Positions 36,617 to 45,849 of a stretch of DNA of 64,000 nucleotides are shown piece after piece. Made by a program: the position numbers and the translations under genes. Position 1 is the first letter of the stretch; each line of letters opens with the position of its first letter. This DNA comes from Acidimicrobiia bacterium (GTDB taxonomy: Bacteria > Actinomycetota > Acidimicrobiia > Acidimicrobiales > CAIXPF01). Below the pieces are notes generated by a model. It ran no database searches, was not told the DNA's origin, and saw only the letters and a program-made list of their open reading frames with translations. The DNA is taken from assembly GCA_947476745.1 (NCBI GenBank), contig CANJRG010000013.1, positions 53,279 through 117,278 on the forward strand. The letters are read 5' to 3'.

Positions 36617-37360
36617 ATGTCGCTGCCCCCCATCCCACTCAGCTCGCGCCGTCCGCCCAGCCGCAGCGTCGTCAGCCTCGTGGTGGGGCCCATCGTCGCC
36701 ATGGTGGTCGCCTCCAACTCGGCGTTCTTCCTGTGGCCGTCGCTGGTGGACACCCATCCGTTGTTGCTGCTCACCCTGAGCTCGCAGAACCGCTACCTGG
36801 CCCTGACCACCAACAGCCTCGACGCCTGGTCGTACTACCTGGTGGGAACGGCGCGGCTGCTGGCGCCCGACCCGCTGTTCTACCTGCTGGGCCTGTGGTA
36901 CGGGGCCAGTGCGATCGGCTGGATGGAACGCCATTCGCCGTCGCTCGGTACGTCGGTGCGGTGGGTCGAGAAGGGATTCGCCAAGGCGCGCTACGTGGTG
37001 GTGTTCATCGCGCCCAACAACATGGTGTCCTTGCTCGCCGGTGCGGTGGCCATGCCCCCGGCGGTGTTCGCCGCCCTGAACATCACCGGGACCATCACCC
37101 GGCTCGTGCTGATCCGCCTGCTCGGCAACATCTTCCAGAAACCGATCGACGCCTTTCTCGGCTTCGTGAAGGACTACCGGTGGTATCTGATCGGGGCCTG
37201 CGTGCTGCTGACCCTGCTGTCGACGTGGTCCGACCGGCGCAAAGGCGGCGGCGAGGTCGAGGCGCTGCGCCATCTCGGGGACGATCTCGCCGACACGACC
37301 GAAACGACCGGAACGACCGACCACGCCGGGTCGACCAGACCGGACGGGGAGAGGCAGTAG
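36617..37360 (+). CDS. DedA/VTT-like integral membrane protein
   Basis: Probable member of the DedA/VTT superfamily of membrane-homeostasis or lipid-transport proteins; moderately sure. The 247-residue product (ATG 36617) has hydrophobic segments near SVVSLVVGPIVAMVVASNSAFFLW, LLAPDPLFYLLGLWYGASAIGW, YVVVFIAPNNMVSLLAGAVAM and YLIGACVLLTLLS. The block GFAKARYVVVFIAPNNMVSLLAG followed by TRLVLIRLLG resembles the DedA core (re-entrant loop, then Arg). The tail is Thr/Asp-rich. It is divergent from the acyl-CoA synthetase. Confidence 0.65.
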   Translation: MSLPPIPLSSRRPPSRSVVSLVVGPIVAMVVASNSAFFLWPSLVDTHPLLLLTLSSQNRYLALTTNSLDAWSYYLVGTARLLAPDPLFYLLGLWYGASAIGWMERHSPSLGTSVRWVEKGFAKARYVVVFIAPNNMVSLLAGAVAMPPAVFAALNITGTITRLVLIRLLGNIFQKPIDAFLGFVKDYRWYLIGACVLLTLLSTWSDRRKGGGEVEALRHLGDDLADTTETTGTTDHAGSTRPDGERQ

Positions 37361-37470
37361 CACCCGGCGCCGCCCCTGTCGCTTAGGCGGGCACCGCTTG
37401 GTGGAATGGGGGGCGGCCGTCCTGACGCCAGCGGGACGACCGTCTTCGATCGACTGGTGTGGAGACGGCC

Positions 37471-37911
37471 ATGGCCCGCTACGTGACGACGGTGAGCACG
37501 CCCCAACGAGCGGAGGACGTCTTTCGCTACCTGGCCGACCTGCGCCACCTCACCGAGTGGGACCCGGGCGTGCGGTCGGTGACCCAGGTGAGCGGCGACG
37601 GCGGCGGCCCCGACAGCGTCTTCGAGGTCACGGTCGCCGCCATCGGCCACGACCTGGCCCTGCGCTACCGGACCGTGCAGTTCGAGTTGGGGCGGTCGCT
37701 GACGGTCCAGGCGGAGAGCAAGGCCCTCGTCTCGGTCGATCGGGTCACCGTCGTGGCTGAGCCGGAGGGTTGCCGCGTCACCTACGACGCCGAACTGACC
37801 CTCCGCGGTCCGCTCGCCCTGGCCGGGCCGTTACTCGGCCCGCCGTTTCGCCGTATCGGCGATCGGGCGTCCGCAGGGCTGCGTCGGGTGCTCGACGGGA
37901 CGGCGTCATGA
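37471..37911 (+). CDS. SRPBCC (START-like) domain protein
   Basis: Single-domain START/polyketide-cyclase-like protein that probably binds a hydrophobic ligand. It has 146 residues: VSTPQRAEDVFRYLADLRHLTEWDPG is the classic helix-grip opening, followed by strands and the C-terminal helix (FRRIGDRASAGLRRVLDG). GGAG lies 6 bases before ATG 37471; a GTG at 37459 is a weaker start. It overlaps the SDR gene by four bases (ATGA), so the two are coupled and probably act on related substrates. Confidence 0.85.
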   Translation: MARYVTTVSTPQRAEDVFRYLADLRHLTEWDPGVRSVTQVSGDGGGPDSVFEVTVAAIGHDLALRYRTVQFELGRSLTVQAESKALVSVDRVTVVAEPEGCRVTYDAELTLRGPLALAGPLLGPPFRRIGDRASAGLRRVLDGTAS

Positions 37912-38918
37912 GCAACCTCGCCGACGTCGTGGACCGCCTACTCGAGGTGCCCATCGCCCCCAGCTTCACCCGCATCGGCCACGACATCCGTCGCCGGCTC
38001 GACCACTGGGGTGAGTCGACGCCTGCATCGCTCGACGGCCGGGTCATGGTGGTCACCGGCGCCACCTCGGGGCTCGGCGCGGCCACCGCCACCCGGCTCG
38101 CCGTCGCCGGGGCCACGGTGGTCCTCGTTGGCCGCGACGCCGCACGGACCGGACGTGCCGCCGCTGACGTTGCGGCCCATAGTGGCCGCAGTGTGGTGGC
38201 CCCGGTCATCGCCGATCTCAGCGAGCTCGACGCCGTGCGCGCCGCCGCCGCCGAGCTGCGCGACCGTTTCGGCCGGCTCGACGTAGTGGTGCACAACGCC
38301 GGGGCCCTGTTGGCAGATCGCCGCTCCACCTCCACGGGGGACGAGGCCACAGTGGCCAGCCAGGTTCTCGGGCCGTTCCTCCTGACCAGCCTGCTGCTGC
38401 CGGTGTTGTCGGTGGGGCCACGCCCGGGACGGGTCCTGACCATGTCCTCCGGGGGGATGTACAGCACCGGGCTGCATGTCACGGACCTCCAGATGACCGT
38501 CGACACCTATCGGGGTACCGAACAGTATGCCCGGGCCAAGCGGGCCCAGGTGACGCTCAACGAGCTGTGGGCCAGACGGGTCGACCGATCGGCGGTGGTG
38601 TTCCACGCCGTGCACCCGGGATGGGCCGACACGCCCGGGGTGGCGGAGGCACTGCCCACCTTCCGCACGATCCTGCGTCCGCTGCTGCGCACGCCGGACC
38701 AAGGGGCCGACACCATGGTCTGGCTCGCCGCCGACGACGGCGATCCGCTCGCCACCAGCGGCGGGTTCTGGCTCGACCGGCGGTGCCGGACCATCCACCG
38801 GCTCGGTTCCACCAGGCGTAGCGACACCCCGGCCCGGCGGCGGCAGCTGTGGGACCTCGTCGTGGCCCGCACCGGGGCCGACGTCCCGCCCGATCCGGCG
38901 CCGGCCACCGCACCCTGA
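37908..38918 (+). CDS. short-chain dehydrogenase/reductase
   Basis: NAD(P)-dependent oxidoreductase of 336 residues. The Rossmann motif TGATSGLG is at 50-57, HNAG at 129-132, catalytic Ser near 180-181, and YARAK (Tyr207, Lys211). A 43-residue N-terminal extension and a 60-residue C-terminal extension (WLDRRCRTIHRLG...) resemble the DHRS12/retinol-dehydrogenase-like SDRs found beside SRPBCC genes. It is the last gene of the plus-strand trio; two GC hairpins follow. Confidence 0.9.
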   Translation: MSNLADVVDRLLEVPIAPSFTRIGHDIRRRLDHWGESTPASLDGRVMVVTGATSGLGAATATRLAVAGATVVLVGRDAARTGRAAADVAAHSGRSVVAPVIADLSELDAVRAAAAELRDRFGRLDVVVHNAGALLADRRSTSTGDEATVASQVLGPFLLTSLLLPVLSVGPRPGRVLTMSSGGMYSTGLHVTDLQMTVDTYRGTEQYARAKRAQVTLNELWARRVDRSAVVFHAVHPGWADTPGVAEALPTFRTILRPLLRTPDQGADTMVWLAADDGDPLATSGGFWLDRRCRTIHRLGSTRRSDTPARRRQLWDLVVARTGADVPPDPAPATAP

Positions 38919-38926
38919 CCCCGGCG

Positions 38927-38946
38927 GGCCCGGATCACGCAGGGCC
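38927..38946. terminator. GC hairpin repeat, copy 1 (after SDR gene)
   Basis: GGCCCGGATCACGCAGGGCC folds with GGCCC/GGGCC arms. It begins 9 bases after the SDR stop. With copy 2 it fills the convergent gap between the SDR gene and dapB, suggesting a termination or attenuation role. No T run is present. Confidence 0.45.
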
Positions 38947-38991
38947 AGACGGCAGACCCCCATCGCACCGGTCCGAGCCGACCCACCCGCA

Positions 38992-39011
38992 GGCCCGGAT
39001 CACGCCGGGCC
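38992..39011. terminator. GC hairpin repeat, copy 2 (after dapB)
   Basis: GGCCCGGATCACGCCGGGCC differs from copy 1 at one base and has a better stem (GGCCCGG with CCGGGCC). It lies 14 bases beyond the dapB stop on the minus strand. Confidence 0.5.
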
Positions 39012-39025
39012 GGCCTGCTCCGGGG

Positions 39026-39757
39026 CTACAGACCGAGCAGGGGCTCGAGGCCGATCGTCAGCCCCGGGTGATCGGCGATGCGCTTGCAGGCCAGCACCAC
39101 GCCGGGCATGAACGACACCCGGTCGAAGCTGTCATGACGGATGGTGAGCATCTGGCCGGCCGTGCCGAAGAGCACCTCCTGGTGGGCCACCAGGCCCCGC
39201 AGCCGAACCGAGTGCACGTGGATACCGGCCGGACCGACGCCACCGCGGGAACCGGGGAACACCTCGGTCCGGGTCGGGTCCGGGGCCCACTGGGTCGACG
39301 CCTCGGCAATGCGACGCACCGTCTCGGTAGCGGTCCCCGACGGTGCGTCGACCTTGTTGTCGTGATGCAACTCGATCACCTCGACCGAGTCGAAGTAGGG
39401 CGCAGCGATCTCGGCGAAGCGCATCATCAGCACCGCACCGATGGCGAAGTTGGCCGCCACCACGATGTTGCTGGAGGAGAACGCACCGCGCAGCTGCTCC
39501 AGATCGTCAGCGCTGAAGCCGGTCGTGCCGACCACCGCATGCATCCCCCATCCGGCCACGCGGGGCAGGTTCCGGCGGGCTGCCTCGGCCACGGTGAAGT
39601 CGACCACGACCTCGGCCCCGGCCGCCCGTACGGCTTCGAGGTCGTCGCCCTCGTCGACTGCCGCCACCAACTCCAGTTCGCGATCGGCGTCCACGGCGTC
39701 GCACACCGTCGCACCCATCCGTCCCCTCGCTCCCAACACGGCCACCCGGATCGTCAT
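39026..39757 (-). CDS. dapB: 4-hydroxy-tetrahydrodipicolinate reductase
   Basis: NAD(P)H-dependent second step of the diaminopimelate pathway. From ATG 39757 the product is 243 residues: VAVLGARGRMG nucleotide loop, VDFTVAEAA, VVGTTGFS, and the catalytic region EVIELHHDNKVDAPSGTA with the conserved His pair and Lys. The frame is open upstream to 39901 but lacks family similarity there. Like dapA, it is separate from the dapF-dapE cluster. Confidence 0.95.
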   Translation of the reverse strand: MTIRVAVLGARGRMGATVCDAVDADRELELVAAVDEGDDLEAVRAAGAEVVVDFTVAEAARRNLPRVAGWGMHAVVGTTGFSADDLEQLRGAFSSSNIVVAANFAIGAVLMMRFAEIAAPYFDSVEVIELHHDNKVDAPSGTATETVRRIAEASTQWAPDPTRTEVFPGSRGGVGPAGIHVHSVRLRGLVAHQEVLFGTAGQMLTIRHDSFDRVSFMPGVVLACKRIADHPGLTIGLEPLLGL

Positions 39758-39909
39758 GAGGCCGAGCGTAGAAGACGCCGTGCCCGCAGCCCTGAACCCG
39801 CTGCGAGCACCCGGCGGGAGGAGCTTGCCGACCGGCCGGCCGCTTGCGCCCGGACGCCGCAGCGCACCGGCCGGGGCAAACCACCGGGAGGACCAGCGCA
39901 CCGAGAAGA

Positions 39910-41220
39910 TCAGCGCACGACGCGCGGACCCACCGTGGCCAGCGCCGGGGGCACCGAGAACACGCCGGTAGCGACCCGGGCCACGTCGGCCAGGGTCACC
40001 GCCCGGATGCGGGCGAGGTAGGTCTCGATCGGGGTGACCCCGCCGTAGGTCAGCTCGAGATACGCCAGCCGGGCCATGCAGGTCGACGCCTCCTCCAGGC
40101 CCAACAGGGTCGAACCCACGATGTACCCCTGCGCCGCAGCCAGTTCCGCTTCGGTGACCCCGCCTTCGGCCAGACGGGCGACCTCGCCCTCGATGACCCG
40201 CAGGGTCTCCGCGGCACGTTCAGGGGCCACCGCTGTCGCCACCAGCAGCGTTCCGACGTCGCTGTAGAGCGACAATGACGAACCGACCGAGTAGGCCAGC
40301 GACCGGACCTCGCGCACCTCGTGGAAAAGCCGGCTCGCCGGGCCGTCGCCGAGCACGTGTTCCATGACGGTCAGGGCATGACGGTCGACGCTGTGCAGAC
40401 CGCCACAGCGCCAGCCCAGCGCCAGCTGGGTCTGCTCGGTCCGGCGGCGCACGTGCACCCGACCTGCGCCGGTGCCGACGGGTTCGACACGCACCGGCGG
40501 CGCACCGGACGGCAACGTGCCGAGCCAGCGGCTCACCGAATCGACCAGCCGACCATGGTCGATGACCCCCGCCGCGGTGACCACCACGTTGGCGCCGTGA
40601 TGACCGTCGGCCACGAAGCGGGCCACGTCGGCGCGGGTGATGGCGCCCACCGTGTCGGCACTGCCTATCACCTCGCGTCCCAGGGGATGGTCGGCGAAGA
40701 GCACCTCGTAGAGCTTGGTATCCGCCCAGTCCGCCGGGTCGTCCTCGGCTCCGGCGAGCTCCTCGAGGATGATCTCGCGTTCGCCGACGAGATCATCCTC
40801 GCGCAGCGCCGCCCTGGTCACCGACTCGAGCAGGAGGTCGACCCCGATCTCCTCCGCACCGGCCGGTACCCGGCTGTAATACGCCGTGCGTTCCTTGGCC
40901 GTGTAGGCGTTCATCTCGCCGCCCACCGAGTCGAAGGCCAGCGACAACGACCGGGCGTCGCGCTCCGCCGTTCCCTTGAAGATCAGGTGCTCGAGCAGGT
41001 GGCACAACCCGGCTTGCTCGGCGGGTTCGTCACGCGACCCGTGCCCGACCCAGACCCCGACCGAGAGCGACCGGGCCCCGGCGACGGGCTCGGAAACAAC
41101 CCGCACGCCGTTGGCCAGCTCGGTGCGCTGCCAGGCCGGCTCCGCCGGGAGCTCACCGAATACGGCAAGGGGCCGCCCGCCGGCCTGACGGCGATGGGCG
41201 GCCCCTCCGGTTGAACTCAA
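39910..41220 (-). CDS. M16-family zinc peptidase
   Basis: Mitochondrial-processing-peptidase-like protease of 436 residues. It has the inverted zinc motif HLLEH (74-78, LCHLLEHLIFKGT) and the distal Glu in GEREIILEE. The NAYTAKERTAYYSRVP segment is typical. It begins at a TTG overlapping the pnp stop, so it is translated with pnp, a common pairing in Gram-positive bacteria. The substrate is unknown. Confidence 0.9.
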   Translation of the reverse strand: MSSTGGAAHRRQAGGRPLAVFGELPAEPAWQRTELANGVRVVSEPVAGARSLSVGVWVGHGSRDEPAEQAGLCHLLEHLIFKGTAERDARSLSLAFDSVGGEMNAYTAKERTAYYSRVPAGAEEIGVDLLLESVTRAALREDDLVGEREIILEELAGAEDDPADWADTKLYEVLFADHPLGREVIGSADTVGAITRADVARFVADGHHGANVVVTAAGVIDHGRLVDSVSRWLGTLPSGAPPVRVEPVGTGAGRVHVRRRTEQTQLALGWRCGGLHSVDRHALTVMEHVLGDGPASRLFHEVREVRSLAYSVGSSLSLYSDVGTLLVATAVAPERAAETLRVIEGEVARLAEGGVTEAELAAAQGYIVGSTLLGLEEASTCMARLAYLELTYGGVTPIETYLARIRAVTLADVARVATGVFSVPPALATVGPRVVR

Positions 41221-43625
41221 CGAGTGCGACGGCGCGGACGACGATCACGGTCGCCACCGCCGCCGTCCCGACGGGGACCGCGGTCGGAGCGGTCACGATC
41301 GCCCGGTGCACCCTGCACGGTGACAGGACCGAGATCGCCGAACTCCTCACGCAACTCGGTCTCGAAGGAGTCCTCGAAAGACACGTACTCGCGGCCCGAA
41401 CCGCTGTCGGGGGAACCGCCGTTGGTCGGCTCGGACGCACTTTCGGTCCGCTCGGGCACGTTGGTCGGCCGCAGGGAGATCTTGCCGTTGGGGTCGACGT
41501 CCTCGACCACGACCTCGATCTCCTCGCCGAGGGTCAACACGTCCTCGACGTTGTTGATCCGACGGCCACCGCCGAGCTTGGAGATGTGGACCAGGCCGTC
41601 ACGACCGGGGAGGATGTTGACGAACGCACCGAACTTGGTGATGTTCACCACCCGGCCGGTGTAGGTCGCACCGACCTCGGCCGTGGGCGGCTCGAGGATG
41701 AGCCGCACCTGGCGCTCGGCCTCGTGCAGCGAGTTGATGTTGACCGCCGAGATGGTCACGGTCCCCTCGAAGCCGTCGTCGTCGACGGTGAGGCCGGCGC
41801 CGGTCTCGGACTGGATCGAGTTGATGACCTTGCCCTTGGGGCCGATGACCTCGCCGATCTTGTCCATCGGGATGGTGAAGCTGATGATCTTCGGGGCGGT
41901 CTCGCCGACCTCGTCGCGCGGGGCGGCTATGGCGCCGTGCATGACCTCGAGAATCTGCATCCGGGCTTCTTTGGCCTGAGCCAGGGCCGCCGCCAGCACG
42001 TCGGCGGGGATGCCGTCGATCTTGGTGTCGAGCTGCAGCGCAGTCACGAACTCACCCGTGCCGGCCACCTTGAAGTCCATGTCGCCGAAGGCGTCTTCAG
42101 CCCCGAGGATGTCGGTCAAGGTGGTGTACTTGCCATCGGCGTACACCAAGCCCATGGCGATACCGGCCACCGGGGCCTTGATCGGGACGCCGGCGTCCAT
42201 CAGCGACAGCGTCGAGCCGCACACCGAGGCCATCGAGGTGGAGCCGTTCGAGGACAGCACCTCCGATACGAGACGCATGGTGTACGGGAACTCGTCCTGC
42301 TTGGGGACCACCGGCAGCAGGGCCCGCTCGGCGAGCAGGCCATGACCGATCTCCCGGCGCTTCGGACCACGCATGAAGCCGGTCTCACCGGTGGAGAACG
42401 GCGGCATGTTGTAGTGGTGCATGTAGCGCTTGCGCTCGGTGGTGTCGATGCCGTCGATCATCTGGTCCATGCGGGCCACACCGAGGGTGGTGACGTTGAC
42501 CACGTGGGTTTCGCCCCGCTCGAAGAAGCCCGAGCCGTGGACCGTGGGCAGCACGTGGACCTCGGCGGCCAGCGGACGCAGGTCCTTGGGACCGCGACCG
42601 TCGATACGCACACCCTCGTTGACGATGCGGCTGCGCACCAGTTTCTTGGTGAGGCTTCGGGCCGCGGCCTTGATCTGCTTCTCGGCGTCGGCGGTGCCGG
42701 CGAACTGCGGGAGGACCTCGGCCACGATCGCGGCGCGGACCTCGCCCTCGGCCTGGTCGCGCTCGGCCTTGAGAGCGATGGCGATGACCGGCTTCATCTT
42801 CTCGGCACCCGCCGCCTCGACGGCAGCGAAGATCTCGGGCGAGTAGTCGACCTGCTCGCTGTAGGCCATCAGCGGCTTGGCGCCGGCCTGGGCGACCAGC
42901 TCCTTCTGGAGCTTGATCATGTCCTTGATGTGGACCTTGGCGGCCTCGAGGCCCTCGGCCAGTGCCGCTTCGTCGACCTTGTTGCCGGTGGACTGGACAT
43001 TCTCCCAGGTGGAGATGGTGCCGCCGGCCTCGACCATCATGATGGCGACGTCGCCGTTGTCGAGCTCACGACCGGCGACGACCATCTCGAAGGACGACTC
43101 GGCGCCCTCCTGGTAGGTCGGATGCGCCAGCCACTGGCCGTCCTCGGTGTAGGCGAGGCGCACGGCGCCGATCGCCGACAGGAACGGGATACCCGACAGC
43201 AGCAGGGCCGCCGAGGCGCAGTTGATGATGAGCACGTCGTGCGGGTTGACCTTGTCGGCCCCCATCACCGTGGCGATGATGTGGACCTCGTTGCGGAAGC
43301 CGTCGGGGAAGTTCGGCCGCAACGGGCGATCGGTCAGACGGCAGGTGAGGATGGCACTGTCAGGGGCGCGACCCTCACGGCGGAAGAAGCTGCCGGGGAT
43401 CTTCCCGGCCGCGTACATACGCTCCTCGACGTCGACGGTGAGCGGGAAGAAGTCGACCCCGTCACGTACGGTCTTGGCTGCAGTGGCGGTGACGAGCACG
43501 TAGGTGCCGCCGATCCGCCCGATCACTGCGCCGTCGGCCTGACCGGCGAGCTTGCCGGTCTCGATCGAGAAGATCTTGTCGGGCACGCCGGTGACCGGCG
43601 CGCTAACGCTGATGGATTTCCCCAT
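41217..43625 (-). CDS. pnp: polyribonucleotide nucleotidyltransferase (PNPase)
   Basis: Phosphorolytic 3'-to-5' exoribonuclease. The 802-residue product has two RNase PH domains (FFRREGRAPDSAILTCRLTD; RRREIGHGLLAERAL; MDFKVAGTGEFVTALQLDTK), then KH (IGPKGKVINSIQSETGAGL) and S1 (GATYTGRVVNITKFGAFVNI) domains. A basic Arg/Asp/Gly tail (about 40 residues, RRDGGGGDRDRRPRRR) follows, likely for RNA binding. AAAGGA precedes ATG 43625. Upstream are rpsO and a structured spacer suited to autoregulation. Confidence 0.97.
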   Translation of the reverse strand: MGKSISVSAPVTGVPDKIFSIETGKLAGQADGAVIGRIGGTYVLVTATAAKTVRDGVDFFPLTVDVEERMYAAGKIPGSFFRREGRAPDSAILTCRLTDRPLRPNFPDGFRNEVHIIATVMGADKVNPHDVLIINCASAALLLSGIPFLSAIGAVRLAYTEDGQWLAHPTYQEGAESSFEMVVAGRELDNGDVAIMMVEAGGTISTWENVQSTGNKVDEAALAEGLEAAKVHIKDMIKLQKELVAQAGAKPLMAYSEQVDYSPEIFAAVEAAGAEKMKPVIAIALKAERDQAEGEVRAAIVAEVLPQFAGTADAEKQIKAAARSLTKKLVRSRIVNEGVRIDGRGPKDLRPLAAEVHVLPTVHGSGFFERGETHVVNVTTLGVARMDQMIDGIDTTERKRYMHHYNMPPFSTGETGFMRGPKRREIGHGLLAERALLPVVPKQDEFPYTMRLVSEVLSSNGSTSMASVCGSTLSLMDAGVPIKAPVAGIAMGLVYADGKYTTLTDILGAEDAFGDMDFKVAGTGEFVTALQLDTKIDGIPADVLAAALAQAKEARMQILEVMHGAIAAPRDEVGETAPKIISFTIPMDKIGEVIGPKGKVINSIQSETGAGLTVDDDGFEGTVTISAVNINSLHEAERQVRLILEPPTAEVGATYTGRVVNITKFGAFVNILPGRDGLVHISKLGGGRRINNVEDVLTLGEEIEVVVEDVDPNGKISLRPTNVPERTESASEPTNGGSPDSGSGREYVSFEDSFETELREEFGDLGPVTVQGAPGDRDRSDRGPRRDGGGGDRDRRPRRRTR

Positions 43626-43737
43626 CTGTTTGGTCCTTTCCGGGCTCACTCCTGGAGCCCGAACGAGGAGCCAGGGCACCCACCAGTTCCCAGGTCGCAG
43701 CATTCGAGCAGATCGGCCGGGCGCCGGGATCGAATGT

Positions 43738-43783
43738 TGGGAGCTGGCAGCTGGCAGTTCCCGTCCGGACACCGCCCGGACGG
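43738..43783 (-). promoter_or_regulatory. paired stem-loops in the pnp leader
   Basis: One perfect 8-bp hairpin, CCGTCCGG (43761-43768) with CCGGACGG (43776-43783) around a 7-base loop, abuts a 7-of-8 hairpin (GGGAGCTG/CAGTTCCC, 43738-43761). Both lie between rpsO and pnp. In other bacteria this spacer is cleaved and used for PNPase autoregulation. Confidence 0.5.
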
Positions 43784-43850
43784 ACCCTCACTCCTGGGTT
43801 GTTTGCTCTCGTTGGTACAGAGGTATCCCGAAGCTGGTTCGGAATACACG

Positions 43851-43874
43851 ACGAGCGGCCCGAAGGCCGCTCGT
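43851..43874 (-). terminator. strong hairpin after rpsO
   Basis: ACGAGCGGCC (43851-43860) and GGCCGCTCGT (43865-43874) form a perfect 10-bp stem with a CGAA tetraloop, 8 bases after the rpsO stop. No T run follows on the minus strand, so it may be a processing or stabilising structure rather than a full terminator. Confidence 0.6.
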
Positions 43875-43882
43875 GGGTCGGG

Positions 43883-44140
43883 TCAGCGACGCAGCCCGAG
43901 TTTGGCGATGATCGCCCGGTATCGCTCGACGTCGTTCTTGCGGACGTAGTCGAGGAGACGACGGCGACGGCCCACCAGCATCAGCAGGCCTCGCCTGCTG
44001 TGATGGTCCTTCTTGTGGACCTTCAAGTGCTCGGTGAGGTAGGCGATACGGTCCGACAGCAGTGCGATCTGCACCTCGGGCGAACCCGTGTCGGTGGCAT
44101 GCTGGCCATGGTTGGCGATGATGTCGGCTTTTTCGGCCAT
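43883..44140 (-). CDS. rpsO: 30S ribosomal protein S15
   Basis: Binds 16S rRNA early in small-subunit assembly. The 85-residue product is near family length, with [41 protein letters not shown] and the end [25 protein letters not shown] precedes ATG 44140. The 165-base gap to glyS should hold its promoter; I see no clear match. Confidence 0.97.
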   Translation of the reverse strand: MAEKADIIANHGQHATDTGSPEVQIALLSDRIAYLTEHLKVHKKDHHSRRGLLMLVGRRRRLLDYVRKNDVERYRAIIAKLGLRR

Positions 44141-44305
44141 GTCGGGGGGTTCCCTTCAGGGTTTGGGCATCTGACCCTGCCCCTCGGTCCGGTCCCAGAG
44201 ATGGGGTGCCGTGACCAGGCGCGGTCGCTCGGCGAGTGTCGAGCGAGCCAATGCTAGCAGCCCCTGCACCCACATCCGCCGTCGCCGAGCCGGGGCCCGA
44301 CGAGG

Positions 44306-45769
44306 TCAGCGCAGGCGTTCCGCCAGGTACCCGACGAGCCGGTCGAGCCCGACCCGTTCCTGGCTCATCGAATCCCGCTCACGCACGGTGACCGCCCGGT
44401 CCTCGAGCGAGTCGAAGTCGACCGTCACGCAGTACGGCGTACCGATCTCGTCCTGGCGGCGGTAGCGACGACCGATGGCCTGGGTCTCGTCGTAGTCCGT
44501 CATCCACAGCGGCTGCAGGTCGGCGAGGACCTCACGCGACAGTTCGGTCAGCGGTGCCTTCTTCGACAACGGCAGTACCGCCACCTTGTAAGGGGCGATG
44601 CGATGATGCAACCGCAGGACCGTCCGGATCTCCCCCTTCACCTCCTCCTCGTCGTAGGCGGCGATGAGGAAGGCCATCATGGAGCGGGTGGCACCGGCCG
44701 CCGGCTCGATTACGTGGGGCACGTAGCGGGACTTGGACTCCTGGTCGAAGTAGCTCAGGTCCGCACCCGAATGGGTCGCGTGCTGCGTGAGGTCGTAGTT
44801 GCCCCGATTGGCAATGCCCTCGAGCTCGCCCCAACCCCAGGGGAAGAGGAACTCCACGTCGGAGGTCCCCGAGGAGTAGTGCGACAGCTCGTCGGCGTCG
44901 TGGGCACGCAGCCGCAGCTTCTCCCGGGCGATGCCGTGGCGGACGTACCAGTCGAAGCGCTCGGTGCACCAGTACTCGTACCAGGTCCTCGCGTCATCGG
45001 GCGGGACGAAGAACTCCAGCTCCATCTGCTCGAACTCACGGGTCCGGAACACGAAGTTGCCGGGCGTGATCTCGTTGCGGAACGACTTGCCCACCTGGGC
45101 GATCCCGAACGGCGGCTTCTTGCGGCTGGTGTTCAGCACGTTGGCGAAGTTGGTGAACATCCCCTGAGCGGTCTCGGGTCGCAGGTAGGCCACGGCGGCC
45201 GACTCCTCGAGCGGGCCGGCGTGGGTCTTGAACATCAGGTTGAACTGGCGAGCCTCAGTGAAGCTGCCCCGCGCCCCGCAGGACGGGCAGACCATCACGT
45301 CCTCGAGATGGTCCTCACGGAAGCGCTGCTTGCAGTTGGTGCAGTCGACCAGCGGATCGGTGAAGTTGGCGAGGTGACCCGATGCCTCCCACACCGCGGG
45401 CGGCGAGAGGATCGAGGCGTCGAGACCGAGCACGTCGGTGCGCATCTGCACCATCGTGCGCCACCAGGCATCCTTCACGTTGCGCAGCATCAGCACGCCG
45501 ATCGGGCCGTAGTCGTAGGTGGAGCGGAACCCGCCGTAGATCTCCGCCGAGGGGAACACGATGCCCCGCCGCTTACAGAGGTTGACGATCTTGTCCATCG
45601 CATCCCGGCCAGCCACCACATCCCGGCCAGCCACATCCCGGTCAGCTACATCACGGCCGGGCGCGTCCCCGGCCGGGGTCGGACCTCGACCCGATCCGGC
45701 GGGATCCGGCACAGCGCCGTTCAAGTCCTCGTCGTCGTGAGCCGATGTCCGGAGGGAGTCGCTGGCCAT
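44306..45769 (-). CDS. glyS: glycyl-tRNA synthetase (dimeric, eukaryote/archaeal-like type)
   Basis: Charges tRNA-Gly; class II synthetase. Motifs include [20 protein letters not shown], the CPSC zinc-like insert ([18 protein letters not shown]), [12 protein letters not shown], motif 2 [21 protein letters not shown] and a C-terminal anticodon domain. The first 57 residues are a non-conserved tail that includes a GRDV repeat, encoded by degenerate DNA repeats at 45601-45663. A start at ATG 45598 ([12 protein letters not shown]) gives a standard-length 430-residue enzyme. I keep the longer frame as a possibility, but the shorter is equally likely. Confidence 0.95.
   Translation of the reverse strand: MASDSLRTSAHDDEDLNGAVPDPAGSGRGPTPAGDAPGRDVADRDVAGRDVVAGRDAMDKIVNLCKRRGIVFPSAEIYGGFRSTYDYGPIGVLMLRNVKDAWWRTMVQMRTDVLGLDASILSPPAVWEASGHLANFTDPLVDCTNCKQRFREDHLEDVMVCPSCGARGSFTEARQFNLMFKTHAGPLEESAAVAYLRPETAQGMFTNFANVLNTSRKKPPFGIAQVGKSFRNEITPGNFVFRTREFEQMELEFFVPPDDARTWYEYWCTERFDWYVRHGIAREKLRLRAHDADELSHYSSGTSDVEFLFPWGWGELEGIANRGNYDLTQHATHSGADLSYFDQESKSRYVPHVIEPAAGATRSMMAFLIAAYDEEEVKGEIRTVLRLHHRIAPYKVAVLPLSKKAPLTELSREVLADLQPLWMTDYDETQAIGRRYRRQDEIGTPYCVTVDFDSLEDRAVTVRERDSMSQERVGLDRLVGYLAERLR
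45601..45663. repeat. degenerate ~15-18-bp tandem repeats in glyS 5' end
   Basis: Four units resembling CATCCCGGCCAGCCAC start at 45601, 45619, 45634 and 45649. They encode the repeated R-D-V/A-A-G peptide on the minus strand. Confidence 0.8.
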
Positions 45770-45849
45770 GGCGGGGCAGGTTATCCCTCCGGCGCACCAG
45801 TCCCGAACCGCGCAACACCGACCGGCGAGGCGTTGAAGGACCCGAGGAA

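Noticed and set aside
41211..43949. 912-codon plus-strand frame over pnp
   Set aside because: Antisense shadow; PNPase domains are intact on the minus strand.
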